Positions 1 through 6,935 of a stretch of 21,810 bases of DNA are shown here, in pieces. Every line of letters begins with the position of its first letter. Within the stretch, counting starts at the first letter, position 1. The translations under genes were made by a program, and so were the position numbers. The DNA comes from JALYXS01 sp051003795. Lineage in GTDB: Bacteria > Acidobacteriota > Terriglobia > Bryobacterales > Bryobacteraceae. The stretch is taken from assembly GCA_051003795.1 (NCBI GenBank), contig JBPCKZ010000250.1, positions 1-21,810 of the forward strand, written 5' to 3'. The notes beneath the pieces are model-generated. The model worked only from the letters and a program-made list of their open reading frames with translations, was not told where the DNA came from and did no database searches.

Positions 1-168
1 AAAAAGCTCATGATGTTGTCCCTCGGCCTTGGCCTTTCGGCCGTTTCCTCTTCGGTCGCTACACCTCAGGATATGACTACGACTACCGACGACACCAAGA
101 TGGCAAAGAAAAAAAACAAAAAAAAGAAAAAGGCCGACACGACCACGACCACCGACAAAAAGATGTAA
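1..168 (+). CDS. Small exported Lys/Thr-rich protein, 5' end cut by window
   Basis: Frame 1 is open from the first base to a TAA at 166-168, giving at least 55 residues. The visible N-terminus is KKLMMLSLGLGLSAVSSSVA, which looks like a signal peptide (two lysines, hydrophobic core, small residues before a possible cleavage site), so the true start is probably only a few bases outside the window. The mature part is low complexity: a TTTTDD stretch, a run of about ten mostly Lys residues, then TTTTTDKK. No catalytic domain is visible. Small secreted basic proteins of this kind occur in acidobacterial genomes, but their function is unknown to me. A hairpin follows the stop. The coding call rests on the signal peptide plus the clean open frame; short low-complexity A-rich DNA could also be open by chance. 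Confidence 0.6.
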   Translation, partial: KKLMMLSLGLGLSAVSSSVATPQDMTTTTDDTKMAKKKNKKKKKADTTTTTDKKM

Positions 169-184
169 TTTTGCCGTTCCGGTT

Positions 185-221
185 CGCCGCGCGGCGATCG
201 TCCTTTGATACCCGCGCGGCG
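185..221 (+). terminator. Hairpin after the small exported-protein gene, possible terminator
   Basis: Bases 185-194 (CGCCGCGCGG) and 212-221 (CCGCGCGGCG) are exact reverse complements, giving a 10-bp all-GC stem with a 17-base loop. It lies 17 bases after the stop at 168 and is followed by a pyrimidine-rich stretch with CTCTTT, not a clean U run. A Rho-independent terminator for the upstream gene is plausible, but the imperfect U tract keeps confidence moderate. Confidence 0.45.
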
Positions 222-284
222 GCCTCTTTATCCTTCCTTTCCTCGCTTCCGCTTTCCTTCTCAGGCTTGCGATAACTTCGAAGG

Positions 285-710
285 GTGAATATCTCCGTCA
301 AAGGCGAATACGCGCTTCATGCCATCTTCGATTTGGCTTCCCATCCTCCCGGCGTTCCCGTCAAAATTTCCGAAATCGCCCGGCGTCGGAATATTCCTCA
401 AAAATTTTTGGAACTGATTCTAGCCAGCCTGAAGCAGGGCGGCTTTGTTGAATCGCGCCGCGGGTCTGAAGGCGGGTATTTGTTGGCCAAATCCCCGGAT
501 GCGATTTCCGTTGGCGATATCTTGCGCTACATAGAAGGACGGCAGGATGAAAGATGGCGGCATCGCCGCGAAACCACTTCGCCATTCACTGAAATCTGGG
601 AACGCGTGGACCGGGCCGTCTCTGAAGTAATCGATTCAACGACATTCGCGGTTTTGATCCGGGATTGGGCGGAGAAGGGAAGCCGGTTTGTACCGAATTG
701 GGATATTTGA
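285..710 (+). CDS. Rrf2-family transcriptional regulator lacking cysteines
   Basis: 141 residues from a GTG start. The N-terminal winged helix-turn-helix is typical of Rrf2 proteins: NISVKGEYALHAIFDLA at the start, recognition region IPQKFLELILASLKQGGFVE (37-56), wing SRRGSEGGYLLAK (57-69), then ISVGDILRYIEG (74-85). IscR, NsrR and RsrR ligate an Fe-S cluster with three cysteines at roughly 90-105. This protein has no cysteine at all; that region reads RQDERWRHRRETTSP (86-100). It therefore cannot bind a cluster through Cys and is closer to CymR-like members that sense a partner protein or small ligand. AAGG abuts the GTG, so the ribosome site is poor. Its target is unknown. It precedes vapBC, but those genes appear to have their own promoter and operator. 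Confidence 0.9.
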   Translation: MNISVKGEYALHAIFDLASHPPGVPVKISEIARRRNIPQKFLELILASLKQGGFVESRRGSEGGYLLAKSPDAISVGDILRYIEGRQDERWRHRRETTSPFTEIWERVDRAVSEVIDSTTFAVLIRDWAEKGSRFVPNWDI

Positions 711-714
711 GTTT

Positions 715-740
715 TATACGGCATCCCTATACGGTATATT
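715..740 (+). promoter_or_regulatory. Putative vapBC operator and -10 element
   Basis: TATACGG occurs twice as a direct repeat, at 715-721 and 728-734. The second copy is half of a perfect 11-base inverted repeat, TATACGGTATA (728-738). TATATT at 735-740 resembles a sigma-70 -10 box and would place transcription start near 747, the A of the antitoxin ATG. No Shine-Dalgarno sequence lies before that ATG, which fits a leaderless mRNA. A -35 box is unclear; TTGAGT at 707-712 is the best candidate but its spacing to TATATT is too long. Type II antitoxins of the ribbon-helix-helix class usually bind palindromes that overlap their own promoter. Confidence 0.5.
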
Positions 741-746
741 GGTTTC

Positions 747-956
747 ATGCCCCTTGCTAAAAAGCTGCGAAAAATAACGGTGATGCTTCCGGAAGAACTA
801 GTCGCGCGCGCGACCGAAGCTTCCGGCGAAGGGATTACTCCGACGATACGGAAAGGATTGGAGAAAATCGTAATTGCTCACGCTTGCGAGGAGCTTCTTA
901 AACTGCGTGGGACCTACAAGTTCTCTCTCGATATCGACGAGCTTCGGGAGGATTAA
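747..956 (+). CDS. vapB: VapB-type ribbon-helix-helix antitoxin
   Basis: 69 residues. RKITVMLPEELVARATEASG (8-27) is the beta strand and first helix of a ribbon-helix-helix (CopG/Arc-type) DNA-binding fold, and ITPTIRKGLEKIVIAHACEE continues helix 2. The C-terminal LRGTYKFSLDIDELRED matches the pattern of VapB tails that insert into the active-site groove of a PIN toxin. The gene ends at 954-956, three bases before the toxin start proposed here. Its own terminal codons supply the GGGAGG ribosome site (946-951) for the toxin. The likely role is neutralising VapC and repressing the operon through the palindrome at 728-738. Function is inferred from family pattern and gene pairing. Confidence 0.85.
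   Translation: MPLAKKLRKITVMLPEELVARATEASGEGITPTIRKGLEKIVIAHACEELLKLRGTYKFSLDIDELRED
946..951 (+). promoter_or_regulatory. Shine-Dalgarno site that decides the VapC start
   Basis: GGGAGG at 946-951, inside the last codons of the antitoxin, is followed by 8 bases and then CTG at 960. This is near-ideal spacing for initiation at CTG 960. Nothing comparable precedes the first canonical start codon in frame (TTG 1041). Confidence 0.7.
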
Positions 957-959
957 GAG

Positions 960-1361
960 CTGATCTGCGCCGATTCGAACACTTGGATTGCTTTCTTTGC
1001 AAACATACCCGGAGCCGATGTCGACGCCCTTCGCGAAAACTTGATCAATTCAGCGACGGTTATGTCGCCAATCGTCCTTTCTGAATTGTTCAGCGACCCA
1101 AACTTCCCCGCCTCGTACCGATCAAGGCTCACGTCGCTTCAATTACTCGAAATCCATGAGGGATTCTGGGAACGGTCCGGAATTTTACGCGCCAGCCTGA
1201 TCAAGCGGCGCTTAAAGGCAAAACTAGCCGACACGTTGATCGCCCAGCTTTGCATCGACCATAGGGTCTCGCTTGTCACTCGGGATCGCGATTTCACTCA
1301 CTTCGCGAGATACGCCGGACTGAAGCTCGCGGGAACCAATCCTAGCGCGCGCTCGGACTAA
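960..1361 (+). CDS. vapC: VapC-type PIN-domain ribonuclease toxin, CTG start
   Basis: 133 residues if started at CTG 960. Four acidic PIN-domain positions are present: D5 in ICADSNTWIAFF, E42 in PIVLSELF, D91 in KLADTLIAQ, and D109/D111 in LVTRDRDF. These coordinate Mg2+/Mn2+ for RNA cleavage in VapC toxins. The length fits the family. No ATG, GTG or TTG exists between the antitoxin stop (954-956) and the D5 motif; the first canonical start, TTG 1041, would remove the first 27 residues including D5. Homologous toxins usually begin with Met-Ile just before this Asp, which matches CTG-ATC here, and a strong ribosome site sits 8 bases upstream. The start is therefore non-canonical, probably keeping toxin synthesis below antitoxin. 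A mutated ATG or a sequencing error is the alternative. The 3' end overlaps the convergent gene by 20 bases. Confidence 0.85.
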   Translation: MICADSNTWIAFFANIPGADVDALRENLINSATVMSPIVLSELFSDPNFPASYRSRLTSLQLLEIHEGFWERSGILRASLIKRRLKAKLADTLIAQLCIDHRVSLVTRDRDFTHFARYAGLKLAGTNPSARSD

Positions 1362-2229
1362 TCTGTTTCGATCTGCTGTCGCGATTCAGAACAATCGCCG
1401 GAATTGCCGCCCCGGCCGCGATACCCACGCCGGCAATCACCGCCGTGCTCTTGCTCATTCCCAGAATCCTGGCTTTTGCAGGCGGCATTTCGGAGCCACC
1501 GATCGCTCCGCACCGTTGAGACGACTGGTCGAATTTCAAGACTTGAACCACCTGCGACGCGCCTTCGGTTGGACTGGAATTGGGCACAAAGTTTCCGAGC
1601 ACCTCTACCTTTGAGCCGACCGCTCCGTCCAAGCCTCCGCCCCGTAGTTCCGCGGTCACGTTCGAGGTTTCGTCTTTCAGACTATAGCGACCCCCCGACT
1701 TCATAAGGCAGCCTTTCAGGTGGGACGGAGCGGCCGCTCCCGCCTCCGCTTCGTTTGTGAATTCGAGTGATTTGCCTGGCGTAAGGCTGGCCACGATTAC
1801 GCCGTCGCGAGTGGCCACTTGGATAATTCCGCCGATCGCGGCAACTCGCACCCGCTCTCCAACATCGATGGAAACACGCGCGGAAGCAGACCCCTTCGCG
1901 GGCCCGATTTTTAAAGAGAGCGCCTCGATCCAGTAACCACGCCCCGTTTCAACCTGGCCGATGCCATTCTCAAGCTCCAGATAATCCCTATGAAAGACCC
2001 CTCGCGAGGATGCGCCCAACCGCAACCGCGTCCCGTCCGTAAGCGTAATCCGCGATGGGTTGCCGGAAGTCTCAATCGTATTCCCGTCGAACACTGTCGC
2101 ATTCCCTGGGACGGCTTGCCGGTCCAGAGTGAACGTTCCGTTCGCGATTGCCAGCCCGATGGGCGGGGCCGCGGCATACTCCGGCGCGACCGCGAGAATC
2201 GTCAACAGTAGAGTTCGTTTATGCCACAC
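1342..2229 (-). CDS. Exported FecR-like protein with C-terminal membrane segment
   Basis: 295 residues from a GTG start. Residues 1-20 look like a signal peptide ending near EYAAA. Residues about 25-165 follow the FecR-domain pattern: VFDGNTIETSGNPSRITLTDGTRLRLGASSRGVFHRDYLELENG, then a second strand-rich half with VRVAAIGGIIQVATRDG and SLTPGKSLEF. About 168-225 begins LKGCLMKSGGRYSLKDETS, a small GCL/Y-L-D type module of the kind grouped as DUF5818 in acidobacterial proteins (recalled, not searched). A short glycine/alanine-rich hydrophobic helix, STAVIAGVGIAAGAAIPAIV, lies near the C-terminus and could anchor it. It starts 53 bases after sppA on the same strand and may be co-transcribed. 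The role is unknown; FecR-domain proteins without an adjacent sigma factor are often envelope structural or sensory proteins. Its 3' end overlaps vapC. Confidence 0.75.
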   Translation of the reverse strand: MWHKRTLLLTILAVAPEYAAAPPIGLAIANGTFTLDRQAVPGNATVFDGNTIETSGNPSRITLTDGTRLRLGASSRGVFHRDYLELENGIGQVETGRGYWIEALSLKIGPAKGSASARVSIDVGERVRVAAIGGIIQVATRDGVIVASLTPGKSLEFTNEAEAGAAAPSHLKGCLMKSGGRYSLKDETSNVTAELRGGGLDGAVGSKVEVLGNFVPNSSPTEGASQVVQVLKFDQSSQRCGAIGGSEMPPAKARILGMSKSTAVIAGVGIAAGAAIPAIVLNRDSRSKQISPSAR

Positions 2230-2282
2230 ACTCTATACATCGGCGGTAGCGGGACCTTTCTTGAGGGCGGCAAGATACGAAA

Positions 2283-4031
2283 TTATCGAATTTTCAGCGA
2301 GTAAGGCGCGAGCCGCAGCATGCCGCCCCTCATCCAGAGCTTCAGTTCGGGCGAGTCCAGCAAAGGCCTCGCGCTTGGGCCGAAAAATCCGGCAATGCGG
2401 GCGTCAAATTCCGCTTCCGGGCTTTGCGTATTAAACATCAGGTCAAAAAGGCTGCGTCGGGGCGGATATGTGATCAGATTCACCCGCTCGCCCGGCGGCA
2501 CCCTGGCCTTTTGCTTGACTAGCTCAACGGCGCGATCGAGACCGCCCAATTCATCAACCAGCCCGCGGGCCTTGGCTTGATCCCCCATCCAAACGCGCCC
2601 TTGCGCCAGGGGTTCGATGTCCTGAAAGCGGCGTTTGCGCGCATCCGCCACCTTGGTCACGAACGCGCGGTAATCCTCGTCGATGCCCTCGCGAAGCTTA
2701 CGGCGGCCCTCGTCGCTCAGTGGCTGATAATCCGAATCGATCCTCGCGAAACGCCCTCGCGACAACGTATCCTTGTCGATTCCGAGCTTGTCGTATAACC
2801 CGTGCAGATTCGGCTTGCCGAAAACCACTCCAATCGATCCCGTCAGAGTGCCGGGATAGGCCACTATGGGGTCCCCCGTCATTGCCATGTAATAGCCGCC
2901 CGAGGCGGCGGCGTCCGACATGGAAATTACCAGCGGTTTTTTCTTGCTGAGCTGGTTCATTTCGCGCCAGATGTCGTCCGAAGCGGAAACCTCCCCGCCC
3001 GGCGAATCGATGCGCACAATCACCCCCTTGATGGACGAGTCGTTGCCGACCCGCTTCAGCAGCTTGTCGAACTGCTCCGATTGGATGCCGCTGGTATCGG
3101 AATCGCTCTCCGGATCGCCCCGCGTGATCGCGCCATCGCCGATTACGAACGCGATCCGCTGCTTTCCGCCGAGACCTACCGCCGAGAGCGGCACGCGCAG
3201 GTAGTCCCGAACCGACACTTTGCGAATCGCGGTATCCTTCAGCGCCTTCGTGAGCTCGCCGAACATCTCGTCTTCAAATCGGAGTTCGTCCACCAAACCT
3301 TTAGCCAGCGCCTGGGGAGAAATAAACGGACCGTCGTCGATAATGGCGCGAACCTCATCGGGCGTCTTCTTCCGGCCTTCCGCGATTCGCTGAACGACGT
3401 TGCCATAGAGATCGTCCAGGACGCTGTTGTAAACTTCCGCCGTCTCCGGGCTCATCGACGTGCGCGTGAACATGTCGCCAAAATCCTTGTATTTGCCGGC
3501 GTGCTCCACGTCCACCGAGACGCCAAGCTTGTCCAGCGTGTGCTTGAAGTACATCAACTCGAGCCGCATGCCTTTCAGGTCGAGCAGGTCTTCGGGCGGC
3601 ATGTAGATGCGACTTGCGGCCGTGGCCAGATAGTACTCGCGGGTCCCGGGACTTTTCAGGTACGCATAGAGCGGCTTACCGGATTTTTTGAATTGCTCCA
3701 GATCGGCGCGGAATTCCTGCAGCTTGCCCCAGCCGATGCTGAGTCCGCGAGGCTCCAGGACAATGGCTTTGATGCGCGAATCCACCGCCGCCTTGCGAAG
3801 CATGCTCCAGACATTTTCGACGGTCAGCGGAGTCTTGCCTTGGAGGAAGGGTATAGGAAACTCGATGGGGGGGCGCTCCGGAAGATCGCCTTCGAGGCGC
3901 AGTATCAGGGTTGAGCCATCCGCGATGGCCGCCGGCCTTTCTTTCATGCGGGCGATGGCGAAAACGGCGATCACGATAACGACAATGGCGAGGATGCCGC
4001 CGGTAAGCACTCCAATCAAGAATTTGGCCAC
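2283..4031 (-). CDS. sppA: Signal peptide peptidase SppA, long (67K) type
   Basis: 582 residues from GTG 4031. A single N-terminal transmembrane helix (about 5-28, FLIGVLTGGILAIVVIVIAVFAI) anchors a periplasmic serine protease that degrades cleaved signal peptides. The length shows the duplicated S49 architecture of E. coli SppA. The N-terminal half supplies the general-base Lys in EHAGKYKDFGD (K180). The C-terminal half supplies the nucleophile Ser in SDAAASGGYYMA (S377), with the RIDSPGGEVSASD oxyanion-region motif upstream. Their spacing of about 197 residues is close to the roughly 200 of E. coli (K209/S409). The start was chosen because AAGGAG (4046-4041) lies 9 bases upstream. A longer frame opening at GTG 4064 would put that site inside the gene and add 11 polar residues. 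It is divergent from the SBBP gene, with an 86-base gap. Confidence 0.95.
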   Translation of the reverse strand: MAKFLIGVLTGGILAIVVIVIAVFAIARMKERPAAIADGSTLILRLEGDLPERPPIEFPIPFLQGKTPLTVENVWSMLRKAAVDSRIKAIVLEPRGLSIGWGKLQEFRADLEQFKKSGKPLYAYLKSPGTREYYLATAASRIYMPPEDLLDLKGMRLELMYFKHTLDKLGVSVDVEHAGKYKDFGDMFTRTSMSPETAEVYNSVLDDLYGNVVQRIAEGRKKTPDEVRAIIDDGPFISPQALAKGLVDELRFEDEMFGELTKALKDTAIRKVSVRDYLRVPLSAVGLGGKQRIAFVIGDGAITRGDPESDSDTSGIQSEQFDKLLKRVGNDSSIKGVIVRIDSPGGEVSASDDIWREMNQLSKKKPLVISMSDAAASGGYYMAMTGDPIVAYPGTLTGSIGVVFGKPNLHGLYDKLGIDKDTLSRGRFARIDSDYQPLSDEGRRKLREGIDEDYRAFVTKVADARKRRFQDIEPLAQGRVWMGDQAKARGLVDELGGLDRAVELVKQKARVPPGERVNLITYPPRRSLFDLMFNTQSPEAEFDARIAGFFGPSARPLLDSPELKLWMRGGMLRLAPYSLKIR

Positions 4032-4040
4032 GCGGTGATG

Positions 4041-4046
4041 CTCCTT
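4041..4046 (-). promoter_or_regulatory. Shine-Dalgarno site that decides the SppA start
   Basis: The minus strand reads AAGGAG at 4046-4041, nine bases before GTG 4031. This supports GTG 4031 over the upstream in-frame GTG at 4064. Confidence 0.7.
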
Positions 4047-4117
4047 AATTTTCGAAGGTAGCACGGCCTAAAGATTTCCCGACTCGCCGCCGAAGGATAA
4101 GTGCGCTTAGTTAGCCC

Positions 4118-6901
4118 ATGCCCCAAAAAGCCAGCTTCCATCCGCAGCGCCTGCTGCCCTGCACTTCGCTATTCGCGATCGCCCTGCTCGCGTGCCCTTT
4201 CGTGATGACGGCATCCGCCCCAGCCGGGCAAGACTTGCAGTTGCCGATGTTCTTCGTCGAGAACCGCGGACAGATGGACGCTCGCGTCCGCTTTCTCATG
4301 AAGCGGTCCGGACTTACGGCTTTTTTCCTGGACGGCGAGATTCTGCTATCCATTTCGGACAGATCCTTGCCCATTCGCCTGGTTGGCGCGAATGCCCAAG
4401 CTCCCATCGAAGGCGGCGAACTGGTTTCCGGCAAGGCCAATTTTTTTGTGGGGAACTCGCCTGAGAAATGGCGCACGGATCTGCCGCTCCACGGTTCGAT
4501 CGTGTATCGCGGCAGTTGGCCCGGAATCGACGTGGTCTATTCTTCGACGGGGCGGAAACTGAAGTCCGAGTTCCTGGTGTCGGCGGGCGCCGATCCCTCG
4601 CCGATCCGCTGGAATTATGGACCTGCGGCGACGGCCCGCGTTCGTCCCGATGGTTCGCTCGCGATTCAAGTGAATGGCGACGAACTCCGCGAAGACGCGC
4701 CCGAGGTCTTTCAGGATAGGGCCGGAAAGCGCGCGCCGGTTGACGGAGCGTTTCGCATATTCGCCAATGGCGACGTTGGCTTCGAGTTGGGTTCTTACGA
4801 TCGCGCTCTGCCCCTGACGATCGATCCTGTGATCACCTACAGTACCTTCGTGGGGGGCACGGGCCAGGACAGCGCGACAGCCGTTGCTTCGGATTTATCC
4901 GGTAACCCGGTGATTGCCGGATTTACGACCTCTACGGACTTTCCGGTCCTCAATGCCGCTAAATCGCGAAACGCGGGCGGCGTGGATGCCTTTGTAGCGA
5001 AGATGTCGGCGTATGGCAATCAGGTGGTTTACTGCACCTATCTCGGCGGTAGCGGGGACGATCGCGCCTTCGGCGTTGCGGTCGACCGCGCCGGCAACGC
5101 ATACGTCACGGGGTGGACGGCATCGACGAACTTCCCGGTAACCGGCCCTTTCCAAGCCAAACTGGCCGGGGGCCGCGACGCATTTGTCGCCAAGTTGAAT
5201 CCCACGGGTAATACCCTGCTCTATAGCACCTATCTGGGCGGCTCGGATTACGATTCGGGCAACGCGATCGCGGTGGATGCCGCGGGCAGCGCGTACGTCA
5301 CCGGCGACACTTCGTCCCTCAACTTCCCCGTGCTGGGAGCTTTTCAAGCGGCGAAAGGCGGTCAGCAGGACGCTTTTGTCGCCAAACTGAATCCGGCGGG
5401 CAATGCACTCAGCTACGGCACTTACCTCGGCCGGACCAGCGACGATCATGGCGCCGGAATAGCGGTCGATTCCCTTGGGAACGCCTATATCACCGGCGGA
5501 ACGTTTTCGAAAAATTTTCCGGTCGCTAATCCGGTTCAGGGCGCGACCGGCGGCAATCAGGATGCATTTGTCACGAAATTGGGCCCGAGCGGAAAATCGT
5601 TAGTTTACAGCACGTATCTTGGGGGCAGCGGCGGAACGCCAGGGCTTCCCGAGTCCGGGAACGGCATTGCCGTCGATTCCATCGGAAGCGCCTATGTCGC
5701 CGGCGTGACCAGTTCGCCCAACTTCCCCACCACGAGGGGCGCTTTTAAAACCGGGAGCGGGGGCGGCAACACGGACGGATTTGTCTCGAAACTGAGCCCC
5801 GCCGGCAACACGTTGGCGTACAGTACGTATTTTGGCGGAAGTAGTGTCGATGCCATCAATGCCATTGCGCTGGACGTGGCCGGAAACGCCTATCTGGCGG
5901 GGAGCACGGCCTCTCTCGATTTCCCCACCGCGCGGGCGTATCAGAGCGGGAATCGCGGATCTTACAACGCGTTCATCGCGAAGATGAATTCTTCGGGATC
6001 GGGATTGATCTACAGCAGTTATCTGGGCGGCACGAATTCGGACTCCGCGAATGGCATCGCGGTCGATTATCTAGGCAACGCTCTACTGTGCGGCGTGGCT
6101 TCCTCATCGGACTTTCCAGCGTTGGCCGCCGAGCGCGGCATGTCCAACGCCTTCATAGCCAAAGTTGTCTCCGGGTGGCTGCCGGTCGTGGTCCATAACG
6201 GATATTGGGCCGTCGATTACCTCCACAACTCCGGCTTCGACGGCCAGAACTATACCTCGGGCTGGCTGAGCTTCGGCGCCGCGGGCGACATCCCCGTGGG
6301 CGGCGATTGGAGCGGAACGGGATCTTCCAAAGCCGGCGTCTTTCGCAACGGCGTGTGGTATCTGGACTGGAATGGGAATGGCAAGTGGGACGACGTCGCT
6401 GGAGGCGATAAGACATTCACGTTTGGACAGGCCGGAGACATCCCGGTCGTCGGCGATTGGGACGGCACCGGGACAGTGAAAGCGGGGTACTACCGCAATG
6501 GCGTATTTACGCTCGATCTCAGCGGACATCTGCAAGGAAAGCCGACCGGCAAGAGCGATCTCACCTTCAGCTTCGGGAATCCGGGCGATCAACCGGTGGT
6601 CGGGGATTGGAATAATTCGGGGACGACAAAAGTCGGCGTGTTCCGCAACGGCCTCTGGTTCCTGGACACTACCGGAGCCATGATCCTCGACTACCGCGCC
6701 CATACGTTCACTTACGGGCAGGCGGGAGACGTTCCGGTTGTGGGGGATTGGGACGGTTCCGGATCGCAAAGACCGGGAGTGTTTCGCGGCGGACTTTGGA
6801 TTCTCGACTACAACGGAAATTTCCAGATGGACGCCATTGGAACGGCGGATCTAGGCGTCTACTTCGGCGCTCCGGGATATTTCCCGATGCTCGCAAAGTG
6901 A
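4118..6901 (+). CDS. Secreted SBBP beta-propeller protein with C-terminal VCBS-like repeats
   Basis: 927 residues. Residues 1-37 form a signal peptide (hydrophobic core LFAIALLACPFVMTA). About 43-235 is the conserved N-terminal domain that often precedes SBBP repeats (FFVENRGQMDARVRF, FFVGNSPEKWRTDLP, YRGSWPGIDVVYSS). About 238-683 contains seven SBBP-type repeats of about 60 residues, each with Y-S-T-Y-L-G-G, I-A-V-D-x-x-G-N-A-Y-V-T-G, N-F-P and D-A-F-V-A-K-L-N-P. Seven units suit one closed seven-bladed propeller. About 688-927 has five shorter units (about 50 residues) of the form GDIPVVGDWDGTG...K.GVFRNG.W.LD.NGNG, resembling VCBS/FG-GAP repeats with Asp-rich loops that may bind Ca2+; the last is incomplete. 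No catalytic motif is seen. A surface adhesion or carbohydrate-binding role is inference. No Shine-Dalgarno sequence precedes the ATG. Confidence 0.9.
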   Translation: MPQKASFHPQRLLPCTSLFAIALLACPFVMTASAPAGQDLQLPMFFVENRGQMDARVRFLMKRSGLTAFFLDGEILLSISDRSLPIRLVGANAQAPIEGGELVSGKANFFVGNSPEKWRTDLPLHGSIVYRGSWPGIDVVYSSTGRKLKSEFLVSAGADPSPIRWNYGPAATARVRPDGSLAIQVNGDELREDAPEVFQDRAGKRAPVDGAFRIFANGDVGFELGSYDRALPLTIDPVITYSTFVGGTGQDSATAVASDLSGNPVIAGFTTSTDFPVLNAAKSRNAGGVDAFVAKMSAYGNQVVYCTYLGGSGDDRAFGVAVDRAGNAYVTGWTASTNFPVTGPFQAKLAGGRDAFVAKLNPTGNTLLYSTYLGGSDYDSGNAIAVDAAGSAYVTGDTSSLNFPVLGAFQAAKGGQQDAFVAKLNPAGNALSYGTYLGRTSDDHGAGIAVDSLGNAYITGGTFSKNFPVANPVQGATGGNQDAFVTKLGPSGKSLVYSTYLGGSGGTPGLPESGNGIAVDSIGSAYVAGVTSSPNFPTTRGAFKTGSGGGNTDGFVSKLSPAGNTLAYSTYFGGSSVDAINAIALDVAGNAYLAGSTASLDFPTARAYQSGNRGSYNAFIAKMNSSGSGLIYSSYLGGTNSDSANGIAVDYLGNALLCGVASSSDFPALAAERGMSNAFIAKVVSGWLPVVVHNGYWAVDYLHNSGFDGQNYTSGWLSFGAAGDIPVGGDWSGTGSSKAGVFRNGVWYLDWNGNGKWDDVAGGDKTFTFGQAGDIPVVGDWDGTGTVKAGYYRNGVFTLDLSGHLQGKPTGKSDLTFSFGNPGDQPVVGDWNNSGTTKVGVFRNGLWFLDTTGAMILDYRAHTFTYGQAGDVPVVGDWDGSGSQRPGVFRGGLWILDYNGNFQMDAIGTADLGVYFGAPGYFPMLAK

Positions 6902-6911
6902 GCGACACACA

Positions 6912-6935
6912 ATCACTACACACATCACTACACAG
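6912..6935. repeat. 12-base tandem duplication at the hydrolase stop codon
   Basis: ATCACTACACAC (6912-6923) is followed directly by ATCACTACACAG (6924-6935), 11 of 12 bases identical. The second copy contains the minus-strand TAG stop of the fumarylacetoacetase-family gene. Read on the minus strand in that frame, the pair gives TAG TGA TGT GTG TAG TGA, so four stop codons follow the last sense codon. It probably arose by replication slippage. Confidence 0.8.

Noticed and set aside
1041..1361. Truncated VapC starting at TTG 1041
   Set aside because: It would lack the first catalytic Asp of the PIN domain and has no ribosome site, while codons 960-1040 clearly encode the missing motif.
2802..3914. 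370-codon plus-strand frame opposite sppA
   Set aside because: Shadow of the well-supported sppA gene; Arg/His-rich composition and no domain pattern.
4032..4064. Upstream GTG start for SppA
   Set aside because: A strong AAGGAG lies inside this extension at ideal distance from GTG 4031.
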